This document shows positions 44,936 through 53,129 of a stretch of DNA of 64,000 bases, in pieces (the stretch's first letter is position 1; each line of letters begins with the position of its first letter). The notes beneath the pieces were generated by a model, which was given only the letters and a program-made list of their open reading frames with translations, did no database searches and had not been told where the DNA came from. Made by a program: the position numbers and the translations under genes. The DNA is taken from contig JAVYTR010000003.1 of NCBI GenBank assembly GCA_038728585.1, positions 124,001 to 188,000 of the forward strand. Direction: 5' to 3'. This stretch comes from Conexivisphaerales archaeon. GTDB lineage: Archaea > Thermoproteota > Nitrososphaeria > Conexivisphaerales > DTJL01.

Positions 44936-46891
44936 TTGGCTAGCTTGAAAATACCTACCATCAAGAGAATTTTGCTCTTCGTTAAGCTGTTTCTCAGGTC
45001 AAAACGTTTCACTTCTGCACTTGTGGCGATCTCACTGCTCTCAAGCATATTTGTCACTACAACTGCGGTTGGAGGTCAAATCTACCTGAGACTGGGCGAG
45101 GACCTTCCAGTCCTGCTGGGTACTAATTCGCATTTTGAAGTTGTGGATTATTCGCTTTACGTCACTAATTCTGGAAATCAGTGTCTTGCAATAGTAAATT
45201 CCTCTTCCTTTGCAAGATTGGCAGGTTCTCAACGGGGAGCTGTTGCAGGGGCACAGAGCGGAGTAAGCAACACAACTCTGGTCGCATTACCCTCGATGCT
45301 CAACTACTGCATGCTTGCTTCGGCAGATAATATAAGCACAAACGGTCTGAGCTATCTGGGGAGATCAGAGGCTGTTCTTGGCTCTGGAGCCTCCTTACTC
45401 TTTGTCAGAAGCGCCACCTCTTCTTTTCTTGATATGCTGCAGCTATTCTCTCTGTTCGGAATCTTGGCTTCAGCTGCTATTTCCGCAGCAGCCTGGTCCT
45501 TTGTCCTGAGCAGGAGTAAGGATCAACTGAAGAAGATCAGGGAGCAAGTTCTAGCAACCGAATACATGAGATTACCACTTTGTGTCTTGGCAGCGATAGT
45601 CTTCTCTCTGGTCTTTCTTCTTTCACTTATGTTTTCTGTCTTCATCCAGAATGTTTCCATTGGCGTGATCAATTTTCTTCTCGGTTCAACGCTTCTCTAT
45701 TCTGGTCTGCAGACAGCATCGATCGTTCAGTCAGCGATAATGGCTTTTATGTCGTCTGTTATGTTTATCATCTTCTCCTTCATTCATACCAGAAGTAAGG
45801 ATGAATATGAAAAGCTTGGTACAAATCCAGGCAGGAGGTATGTGACCCACCTGTCCTATCTTACCATTCTGGTATTTTTTATCGGTCTTGCTTCATCCCT
45901 ACCTTTTCTGGCGACCGTAGCTTCGACCTCTAGCCTGGACTATGTGTCGTCTGGTGGAGGGAATGTGCTGATTCCCAGCAGCACGCCTTTTCCTCTTACC
46001 TCATCAATGCAGATACCTGAACGGATAAATTGCAGCAGTTACAGCGCTGAAGTTGCCTATCCAGCTACAATAGATGGTTACAGGACTGTGGTGAGGGGTG
46101 TTGACGAAATCAATTCTAGTCAGTTCTATGGCTGGATGCTTATAGCCGGCAGATGGCCAGCTGCTCCCTTTCAGATCGGTCTTGGCTCTCAAATTGCAAG
46201 CAGATTGAGGGTGACTGTAGGCGATGTAGTTGAAGTACAGGATGAACTGACAGGTAATTCTGTAAGCTTCGAAGTGACAGGGATATTTCAGGCTGCTGGT
46301 ATGATTGAGCAGGAAGGAGTGACAGGCATAGCATCTGCTCAAGCGATGGCTGGAATGGCTTCAGGGACTTATTCATACCTCAGAATTCCTTACAGCTGCG
46401 CAAAGAGCTATGCAGCAGAATCGCACTCTGTGGGGATAAGCCAGCTTCTTTCAAGAATCTTCTTTCTCCAGCCTGCCAAGCTGCAGGGAAATCTGCTTTC
46501 CGTGTTTTCAGGTCTGCAACCTCTGGTCAACTCGATGGCTGCGCTTGCTGTTACAATAGTTACAAGTTCTTCTGTCAGCATCTGGTACGCTTCGGAAGTC
46601 TTTGTATCAGCTTCGGGGATCAGAAAAAGGGCCAGGATAAGATGGGAGCAGGGTGATAGAAGGTCTAGACTTTTATTTGAATATGCAGCCTTTCCAGCTT
46701 TTCTGGGCCTCGTTGCGGTGCTGGTCAGCGAATTACTCTCCGCAGGTTTGGTTGTGTACGGTCCATTCCCTTCGGTATTTTACCAGATGCTGCCACCTCC
46801 AGCTCCTCCGTACTTTACCGTTTTGCTGGCTGTACTGGCTGTTTCCTTAGCACTGGCTCTCTACAATTCAAACAGAAGGTTTGAGGAATGA
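44936..46891 (+). CDS. FtsX/MacB-like ABC permease
   Basis: 651 aa, TTG start with GGGAG upstream. An N-terminal helix, an external segment, three helices near 160-300, then a second helix and external MacB-like periplasmic core domain (about 330-520; RGVDEINSSQFYGWMLIAGR recalls MacB_PCD, VTGIFQAAG) and three C-terminal helices. This duplicated layout matches the eight-to-ten-helix FtsX permeases. It overlaps the next gene by 4 nt (ATGA). Likely extracts or exports a lipid or lipoprotein-like substrate. Confidence 0.85.
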   Translation: MASLKIPTIKRILLFVKLFLRSKRFTSALVAISLLSSIFVTTTAVGGQIYLRLGEDLPVLLGTNSHFEVVDYSLYVTNSGNQCLAIVNSSSFARLAGSQRGAVAGAQSGVSNTTLVALPSMLNYCMLASADNISTNGLSYLGRSEAVLGSGASLLFVRSATSSFLDMLQLFSLFGILASAAISAAAWSFVLSRSKDQLKKIREQVLATEYMRLPLCVLAAIVFSLVFLLSLMFSVFIQNVSIGVINFLLGSTLLYSGLQTASIVQSAIMAFMSSVMFIIFSFIHTRSKDEYEKLGTNPGRRYVTHLSYLTILVFFIGLASSLPFLATVASTSSLDYVSSGGGNVLIPSSTPFPLTSSMQIPERINCSSYSAEVAYPATIDGYRTVVRGVDEINSSQFYGWMLIAGRWPAAPFQIGLGSQIASRLRVTVGDVVEVQDELTGNSVSFEVTGIFQAAGMIEQEGVTGIASAQAMAGMASGTYSYLRIPYSCAKSYAAESHSVGISQLLSRIFFLQPAKLQGNLLSVFSGLQPLVNSMAALAVTIVTSSSVSIWYASEVFVSASGIRKRARIRWEQGDRRSRLLFEYAAFPAFLGLVAVLVSELLSAGLVVYGPFPSVFYQMLPPPAPPYFTVLLAVLAVSLALALYNSNRRFEE

Positions 46892-48453
46892 GAACCAAGC
46901 TCTGGATGCTGGCAGCGGCTGGACTGCTCATTGCGTTGAGGCTGATCCCAGTGTTTCAGGGCGGACCTGTGTTCAGCATAGATGCCTGGCCTTTGCTGGC
47001 AAATTCAAACCTCTTGCTGCATGCAGGCCATGCTGAATTCTTCCCCTGCCAGCAACAACCCAGCTGCTACCTTGCCTCGTGGCCTTCACTCGAAGCTCTT
47101 TCGGTTCAGCTCAGCTCAGTAACTGGCATACCTCTTCTGTACGTGCCCTTGGTCGTAGTTTCTGCCTCTACAGCCTTGCAGCTCTTTGCTGTTCTTCTGC
47201 TCTGCAAACTTTTCGTTGGCAAGTACTGGCCCGGTGCGCTATTTCTTCTTGCAGATGCCCCTGCAAACCTGTTCTACTCCGGGTTCAAGCAAGAGATGTA
47301 TGCTATGTCAATCGCTGTGCTAGCTATATTCATAGTTGCAAAGAAAATGCAGAATTTGAGTGGTAAAGACCTTGTAGCTTTTTCCATAGCAGGCCTTGGC
47401 GTTGTATTCGGGCACCACTACTCCACATATATCCTTGCTGCTGCTGTTACCGGGCCCATTGTCTACTCTCTCCTGAGAGTTGAAACTAATGGAAAAAGTA
47501 GCTACAGGCTTGCAGGTGCGATACTGCTTACTTTGGTGGCTGCATACTATGTCACTCAGTTCAGCTACATATCAGCAGTGAGCGGTTATAATCTGAGCTT
47601 CATCATCACACTTCTTTCGTATGACACTGTGCTCGGCATGTTAGCCTTTCGCCTTCTTGATAGCAATCGCCAGGTAGGATTTCCCAGGTTCTTCGCAGCG
47701 TTTGCTCTAGCAGGAATAGTGTTTACACCTTTTCTCGGTAAATTTCTATATGTTCCTCTTGACTCAGCCTCGATAATTTCTCAGATAGTATTTCTACTGC
47801 CTCTCTTGCCTGTTGCTTCTCTCGGGCTGGCATCAATTATTTCTGCAGACAGAGAAAGAGGCTCCATCATTCTCTTCTGGTTCGTTGCTCCCCTAGCGGT
47901 TTCCATCTTCGCCATATTCGACGGGAATGCAGTGTTGGCCTATAGAGGCTACGTCGCGGCCACCATACCTTTAGCCGTTGCCTTCTCTGCAGCACTTTCA
48001 TGGATGGCAAGTTCCAGGGCAAAACCAACCTCTATCAAGGCCTATACGCTTATCTTTCTGTTTGCAGTATCTGTAACGGCTGGAGTCTACTCAGAAGTAT
48101 TGCCTGTATACTCTGCAAGAGACATATTCGATGGGTCAACCTGGTTCTACCCAACCTCTCAACTGACAGCTGTATCTGATGCGTCTAGACTAGTACAGCA
48201 GAATACTACGATATTTACCGACCTCCCCACGCTTTCATATTTCTTCATGCTGCAGAACAGGTCAGTGACTGCAGCCTTACCTCAATCTTTTGCAGGAGAG
48301 GAGAAGTCAGGTGTTCTCCTTCTTCAGCAATCTGATGACAACGAATTTTATTTCACAGGGAACTATGCTTCCTTAACTGTTAATCTGAGTTCACTGGCCA
48401 GGAGCAACATACTCTTCAGGGGTGCAGGGTATTCAATCTACGCATCAGGATGA
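46888..48453 (+). CDS. Polytopic membrane protein, possible GT-C glycosyltransferase
   Basis: 521 aa, about 12 helices followed by an external C-terminal domain (about 400-521). The first external loop has an Asp in VFSIDAWPLLANSNLL, and a later loop has FGHHYSTYI; both are of the kind seen in GT-C enzymes that use lipid-linked sugars, but no diagnostic motif is complete. Start overlaps the permease stop (ATGA), so it is translated with the ABC system. Function is a suggestion only. Confidence 0.6.
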   Translation: MRTKLWMLAAAGLLIALRLIPVFQGGPVFSIDAWPLLANSNLLLHAGHAEFFPCQQQPSCYLASWPSLEALSVQLSSVTGIPLLYVPLVVVSASTALQLFAVLLLCKLFVGKYWPGALFLLADAPANLFYSGFKQEMYAMSIAVLAIFIVAKKMQNLSGKDLVAFSIAGLGVVFGHHYSTYILAAAVTGPIVYSLLRVETNGKSSYRLAGAILLTLVAAYYVTQFSYISAVSGYNLSFIITLLSYDTVLGMLAFRLLDSNRQVGFPRFFAAFALAGIVFTPFLGKFLYVPLDSASIISQIVFLLPLLPVASLGLASIISADRERGSIILFWFVAPLAVSIFAIFDGNAVLAYRGYVAATIPLAVAFSAALSWMASSRAKPTSIKAYTLIFLFAVSVTAGVYSEVLPVYSARDIFDGSTWFYPTSQLTAVSDASRLVQQNTTIFTDLPTLSYFFMLQNRSVTAALPQSFAGEEKSGVLLLQQSDDNEFYFTGNYASLTVNLSSLARSNILFRGAGYSIYASG

Positions 48454-48546
48454 AAAATGATGCTGAAAATCTTTCATAAAAAGTTGCTTCAGTTGTATGT
48501 AAAAATATGAAAAATGTGGTCATAAATGCAATACTAGGAAGGAAGG

Positions 48547-48553
48547 CTTATAC
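48547..48553 (+). promoter_or_regulatory. TATA box of the acyl-CoA ligase gene
   Basis: CTTATAC is centred 27 nt before ATG 48577, indicating a leaderless start there rather than at TTG 48556, which would overlap the promoter. Confidence 0.55.
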
Positions 48554-48576
48554 ATTTGCATTTTCATAAGCATGTC

Positions 48577-50226
48577 ATGGATAGTTATCGTTATCAACTC
48601 AACATAAACAGCCTGCTTGCGAGGACGGTCTACAGAAAGCCTAGGACAGAGATAGTCTACGGGGATAAGAGATACAGCTGGTTACAATTCTATGAGCGTG
48701 TCAGGAAGCTCGCTTCCTCCTTGGAATCTCTGGGGGTGAAGAAGGGGACAAGGGTAGGGGTGCTCGACTTCGACACGCACAGATATCTCGAGCTTTACTA
48801 CGCAGTTCCGATGATGGGAGCAGTTCTGCATACAGTCAACATCAGACTCGCACCTGAGCATATAGCCTATACAATAAATGAAGCCGAGGACGAAGTATTG
48901 ATGGTCAGAGATGACTTTCTGCCGTTGGTATCAAAGCTGGCCTCCAGTCTGAAGAGGGTAAGGACTCTTGTCACGATGAGCGATACTGGTGTTGCCCCAT
49001 CTTTTACAGGAAGTAATGCAAAGTTCTACGATGACCTGCTGGAGTCTGGAGATGCAGGCTACACCTTCAGAGAACCGGATGAAAACGACATAGCCACAAT
49101 CTTCTACACATCAGGCACTACTGGTATGCCCAAAGGTGTCTGGTTCACGCACAGACAGATAGTGCTTCATTCACTCGGCTCATTAGTGGGATTCAGCATG
49201 GGTCCAAAGCAGTATTCTCTTGAGGCTGGGGACGTTATGATGCCTGTAGTTCCATTCTTTCATGTTCACTGCTGGGGGATGCCATACAACGCTGGATTGC
49301 TTGGTTCGAAATTTGTTCTTGTTGGTAAGTACGAACCTCTGAAGATACTAGAACTTGTAAGGAGAGAAGGAGTAACCTTCTCAGCCATGGTACCAAGCAT
49401 ACTCAACATGGTTCTGAACCATCCTAGTGTTGCAGAGTACAAAGAGGCTCTGTCAAGATGGAAGGTGGTGATTGGAGGAGCTGCCCTGCCCAGAGGACTG
49501 GCTGTCAAGGCAAAGATGCTGGGGATCAGGGTGATGTCAGGCTACGGCCTCAGCGAAACTGCACCTGTACTCACTCTTGCAACCCCGTCAGAACAGCATC
49601 AAAATATGAGTGAAGACGAACTGCTTGACAGAGTTCTCCTCAAAACTGGGCTGCCAATTCCCCTGGTACAGCTAAGAGTTGTGGACGAGGCGATGAATGA
49701 TGTGCCAAGAGATTCCAAGACCCCTGGAGAGATTGTGGTAAGGACACCCTGGCTCACGCCTGGCTACTACAAGGACGAAAAGAAGAGCGAAGAATTGTGG
49801 AGGGGAGGCTGGCTGCATACAGGTGATATGGCTGTCGTAGATGAAGATGGCTACATAACCATAGTGGACAGGCTGAGGGATGCGATAAGAAGCGGCTCAG
49901 AATGGATATCGAGCGTTCTCCTTGAAGACTACATAAGCAGACACCCTGCAGTTGTTGAATCAGCTGTCATAGGGGTTAAAGACGAGAAGTGGGGGGAGAG
50001 ACCATTAGCTGTAATTTATGCAAAGGAAAGAGTTACGGAGCAGCAGCTTGCTGAACATCTTGCGAAATTCGTGGAGGAGGGAAAGCTGGCGAAGTTCTGG
50101 ATTCCTGACAAGTTCGTCGTAATCAATGAGCCGCTGCCCAAGACAAGCACCGGAAAGATAGACAAGAAGCCTCTTAGAGAGAAATTCAAGAGCCTTGATA
50201 CTATAACATCAGAAAGTATGGCATAA
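48577..50226 (+). CDS. AMP-forming acyl-CoA synthetase
   Basis: 549 aa from ATG 48577. Adenylates a carboxylic acid and transfers it to CoA. AMP-binding motif TIFYTSGTTGMPKGVWFTH, the A5 motif MSGYGLSETAPVL, hinge region LHTGDMAVVDEDGYITIVDR and catalytic Lys in PLPKTSTGKIDKKPLREKF are all present. It resembles the fatty-acyl/medium-chain ligases abundant in aerobic archaea. No beta-oxidation genes are adjacent. Confidence 0.95.
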   Translation: MDSYRYQLNINSLLARTVYRKPRTEIVYGDKRYSWLQFYERVRKLASSLESLGVKKGTRVGVLDFDTHRYLELYYAVPMMGAVLHTVNIRLAPEHIAYTINEAEDEVLMVRDDFLPLVSKLASSLKRVRTLVTMSDTGVAPSFTGSNAKFYDDLLESGDAGYTFREPDENDIATIFYTSGTTGMPKGVWFTHRQIVLHSLGSLVGFSMGPKQYSLEAGDVMMPVVPFFHVHCWGMPYNAGLLGSKFVLVGKYEPLKILELVRREGVTFSAMVPSILNMVLNHPSVAEYKEALSRWKVVIGGAALPRGLAVKAKMLGIRVMSGYGLSETAPVLTLATPSEQHQNMSEDELLDRVLLKTGLPIPLVQLRVVDEAMNDVPRDSKTPGEIVVRTPWLTPGYYKDEKKSEELWRGGWLHTGDMAVVDEDGYITIVDRLRDAIRSGSEWISSVLLEDYISRHPAVVESAVIGVKDEKWGERPLAVIYAKERVTEQQLAEHLAKFVEEGKLAKFWIPDKFVVINEPLPKTSTGKIDKKPLREKFKSLDTITSESMA

Positions 50227-50230
50227 AGTT

Positions 50231-51466
50231 TCAGGATGGAGGCGGACGTGTGCCTAGCACAACGTCTATTACAAGTGTCTGGTTTCCTCTTACTATGGTT
50301 AACGCTACGGTCTGACCAGGCAGAGTATTTTCTTCCAGATATGAACTGAGTGCGTCACCGTTCACTATCCTCGTTCCGTTTATTGCAATTATCAAGTCTC
50401 CACCCACTGTTATCTGACCCTCTACAGTCTGTATCTGCTTGCTGCCTCCCCTTATCCCAGCGTTCGCAGCAGGTCCTCCAGCAACAACCGATTCAACAAG
50501 CCAGCCGTAAGTGATGTTTACACCTGCAGCAGAAGCTATGTAGGGTGTCATGTCTGTTCCCTGTATCCCTAGGTATGGATGAGAATTGTAGCTACCCGTT
50601 GCAACAAGGCTCGGCAGCTCTCTCAGAATCGTGTCTGAAGGAATCGCAAACCCGAGCCCCTGAGAGTTGCTGACTGTAGCTGTTGTTATTCCTATGACAT
50701 CTCCGTTAGTATCAAGTAGAGGCCCGCCTGAATTTCCAGGGTTGATCGGAGCGCTGAACTGCAGCACGTCAGCGATTGCATAATTTCCAGCAGTGGATTC
50801 TGTTATTGTTCTGCCGACCTGGCTTATGATCCCGAAGGTCATAGACCCAGCAAGCCCGAACGGGCTGCCGACTGCAACTACAGGCTGTCCAACCTGCACA
50901 TACCTTGAAGGCACAACGTTGAGAGGAGCTATGCTGCTTGGCACCTTGACTGATAGCACTGCAAGGTCGCTGTATGGGTCTGTGCCCACTACTCTAGCAA
51001 ACCCTGAGGAGCCATCGTAAAAGATCACAGTTATGTTGCTTGCTCCATCTACAACGTGGTTGTTGGTAATTATGTAGTCGCTTCCGTTGTAGGAGTAGAC
51101 GAAACCAGAACCCTGGACCAGCTCGTACTGTGTTGTTGGACCGAAGAATGTCAGGACAGACTGTGAGATTATCCCCTCGATGACGACGACAGAGCTCTTC
51201 ACCCTGTTGTAGATTGTAGTGAGGTTGCTCGGAACTGTGTATGATGCTGCTCCTGTCTGGTTCAGGGAGCTGAGCTGAGCCTTCAGCAGGTTCACTTCGC
51301 CCTGCAGCGCAAGAAGCTGCTGCTGAATGGAAGAAGGCTGCTTCGTATAAGTGTTAGAAGCAAGCGCAAACCCAAGGGCAGTACCAGCGGCAGCACCAGC
51401 TACAATCCCAATTATCACCAGAGCTGCGATAAAGATTCTTCTATTCTGAGGAACCTGATTGGCCAA
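50231..51466 (-). CDS. HtrA/DegP-like serine protease with PDZ domain
   Basis: 411 aa. N-terminal anchor helix about 11-36 (IFIAALVIIGIVAGAAAG), coiled segment 45-70, trypsin-like domain about 80-285 with catalytic His137 (TNNHVV), Asp167 (YSDLAV) and Ser246 (GNSGGPL), and PDZ domain about 293-405. External quality-control protease. Start is TTG at 51466 with a GAGGAGG ribosome-binding site about 10 nt upstream. Convergent with the acyl-CoA ligase, 4 nt apart. Confidence 0.95.
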   Translation of the reverse strand: MANQVPQNRRIFIAALVIIGIVAGAAAGTALGFALASNTYTKQPSSIQQQLLALQGEVNLLKAQLSSLNQTGAASYTVPSNLTTIYNRVKSSVVVIEGIISQSVLTFFGPTTQYELVQGSGFVYSYNGSDYIITNNHVVDGASNITVIFYDGSSGFARVVGTDPYSDLAVLSVKVPSSIAPLNVVPSRYVQVGQPVVAVGSPFGLAGSMTFGIISQVGRTITESTAGNYAIADVLQFSAPINPGNSGGPLLDTNGDVIGITTATVSNSQGLGFAIPSDTILRELPSLVATGSYNSHPYLGIQGTDMTPYIASAAGVNITYGWLVESVVAGGPAANAGIRGGSKQIQTVEGQITVGGDLIIAINGTRIVNGDALSSYLEENTLPGQTVALTIVRGNQTLVIDVVLGTRPPPS

Positions 51467-51593
51467 ACCTTTACTTCCTCCTCGGAATTTTTCTTCCCCC
51501 TATGCTTGTTAAAAATACTTTTCCGAAAAAAGTTGCCTTGCAGTCCAGATATGAGCAAACGATTTATTACCTGATATCCTAAGCAAGTGGTGC

Positions 51594-52574
51594 ATGAGCT
51601 ATCTTGGTCCGGGGGCTGAACTGGTTTTAAACAGGCTACTGAGAGCCCTTGCAGAGGAGAGGGTCTCGGATATAGTATCTTCGTACGAAAAGTATACCAA
51701 TCATTATTTCTTCCAGCCTTCTATACAGCACGAGGTCCCCGTGACGGAGCCGGACATAATATCTGCGCTCGAGCATCTGCAGGATACTGGAATACTTTCT
51801 GGTGAAGAGTCGCAGTCAAGGTACTGCGTTGAGTGTTTTGGTATCGATGTGGAGTTAGCTGCCAAGTGCCCCAGTTGTAACTCGACTAAGGTCTCTTTCG
51901 GAAAGGTGATGACTCACAGGTGTGGTTTCAAAGACTTGGAGGAAGCCTACGGCACAGTAGGGGAATGGGTGTGCCCCCAGTGCAAAGCGGGTATATATTC
52001 TCCGTATGAGGAATGCAAAGTTGAGGGGCCACTCTACAAGTGCAAGTCTTGCAATACTTTCTTTGAAACACCCAGAAGCTGCTACGTATGCAAGGACTGT
52101 GGCCAGCAGTACGAGATGGGCGATGAGCCCTACGTGAGGATAAGGAAGTACAGGCCTACGCCTATAATGAAAGCTCTGAAAGATGACATACTTGCATCCT
52201 ACAAGCTGTTCGACGCACTCTGCGACCAGTTCTCGAAGGGAAGATACGAATTGAAGAGGTCTGTCCTAGCGGATGAGGATGAAACTACTGTCTACTGGGA
52301 TGCGGTAGCTAAAAAGGGCAGAAATAAGTTCGGTCTTCTTGTCTTATCACCGTCAGAGAGACTTGATATAGTGACAGCTGAAAGGATTATAGCAAAGAAG
52401 AGGACTTCTGCGCTTGGTGCTGCAGCTGTAATAACAGCTCAGAACGCTTCAGCAACTGTGCACGGAAAGCTGAGGAGGGAGAAGATAGCTCTGCTCAATC
52501 CGACTAAATCTCTGTTATCAAGTGAATCTGAGATCAGGAAGGTTGCTGCAGAGATAGCGCCAGAACTGTCCTGA
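51594..52574 (+). CDS. Multi-zinc-ribbon protein, TackOD1-like (paralogue 2)
   Basis: 326 aa. Same organisation as the protein at 41297-42280: N-terminal helical domain (about 1-72, GAELVLNRLLRALAEERVSD), central Cys at 78/81, 92/95, 110, 127/130, 150/153, 166/169 with additional Cys 141 and 163, and a C-terminal alpha/beta domain (RNKFGLLVLSPSERLDIVTA). Every shared Cys is offset by exactly three residues from paralogue 1. Resembles the TackOD1 output domain. It is divergent from the HtrA gene. Confidence 0.72.
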   Translation: MSYLGPGAELVLNRLLRALAEERVSDIVSSYEKYTNHYFFQPSIQHEVPVTEPDIISALEHLQDTGILSGEESQSRYCVECFGIDVELAAKCPSCNSTKVSFGKVMTHRCGFKDLEEAYGTVGEWVCPQCKAGIYSPYEECKVEGPLYKCKSCNTFFETPRSCYVCKDCGQQYEMGDEPYVRIRKYRPTPIMKALKDDILASYKLFDALCDQFSKGRYELKRSVLADEDETTVYWDAVAKKGRNKFGLLVLSPSERLDIVTAERIIAKKRTSALGAAAVITAQNASATVHGKLRREKIALLNPTKSLLSSESEIRKVAAEIAPELS

Positions 52575-52626
52575 CATGGTCAAAGAGTTCAAATAGATAC
52601 AGCATGCAGCTAGAGAGTCGGTACAT

Positions 52627-52908
52627 TTGAGGATAAAGACATCATCTGCCCTTCGGGACCTGGATGCTTGGAGGGAAAAGTTCGTCAGAAGGCACGAGAG
52701 GCTGCAGCATGTTCTGATACTTCTTATGGCCATGCTGGGGGGTTCAAGAAAAGGTATGCTTCTCTTCGCTTTTATCGCCCCTCTACCGGTTCTTTACAGC
52801 GGACCAGGTGTTCTGCTCTGCCTCATAGTGTTGGGCCTGATGAAGTGCAGGCTGGGTTCCTACAAGTTTGCCAATCTTTTCCTATCTTTCTTCTCGAGAC
52901 TGTTTTGA
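52627..52908 (+). CDS. Small membrane protein, 93 aa
   Basis: TTG start. A basic N-terminal helix (ALRDLDAWREKFVRRHERLQ) precedes two hydrophobic helices (about 27-55 and 58-72, GPGVLLCLIVLGLMK). No family recognised. It lies 52 nt after the TackOD1-like gene on the same strand and tail-to-tail with the YHS gene. Confidence 0.5.
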   Translation: MRIKTSSALRDLDAWREKFVRRHERLQHVLILLMAMLGGSRKGMLLFAFIAPLPVLYSGPGVLLCLIVLGLMKCRLGSYKFANLFLSFFSRLF

Positions 52909-52914
52909 TATCTT

Positions 52915-53058
52915 TCACTTGACGTATCTTGAGGGTTCCCTTTCGAACTGCTTCTTGCAGCTTTCGGAACAGAAGTAGTACATTTTTCCTGCATATTCCG
53001 CCTTCAGTTTAGTCTTCGCAGGGTCTACTTTCATTTTACATACTGGGTCCGTTTCCAT
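52915..53058 (-). CDS. YHS-domain protein, 47 aa (metal-binding)
   Basis: Found by direct reading. ATG 53058 to TGA 52915; sequence begins METDPVCKMKVDPAK and continues with MYYFCSESCKKQFERE. The YHS signature is complete: DPVC with Cys7, the YYFCS block with Cys30 and the following Cys34. YHS/TRASH-like domains bind copper or other soft metals. It is divergent from the heme-copper oxidase gene with 71 nt between them, and may act in copper delivery. Confidence 0.85.
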   Translation of the reverse strand: METDPVCKMKVDPAKTKLKAEYAGKMYYFCSESCKKQFEREPSRYVK

Positions 53059-53129
53059 TCAATATCACAGTAAGCTAAGATGGTCGGAGTTTTAATAACT
53101 TTGCTGGTCAACTGACTTCGTGCAATTTT

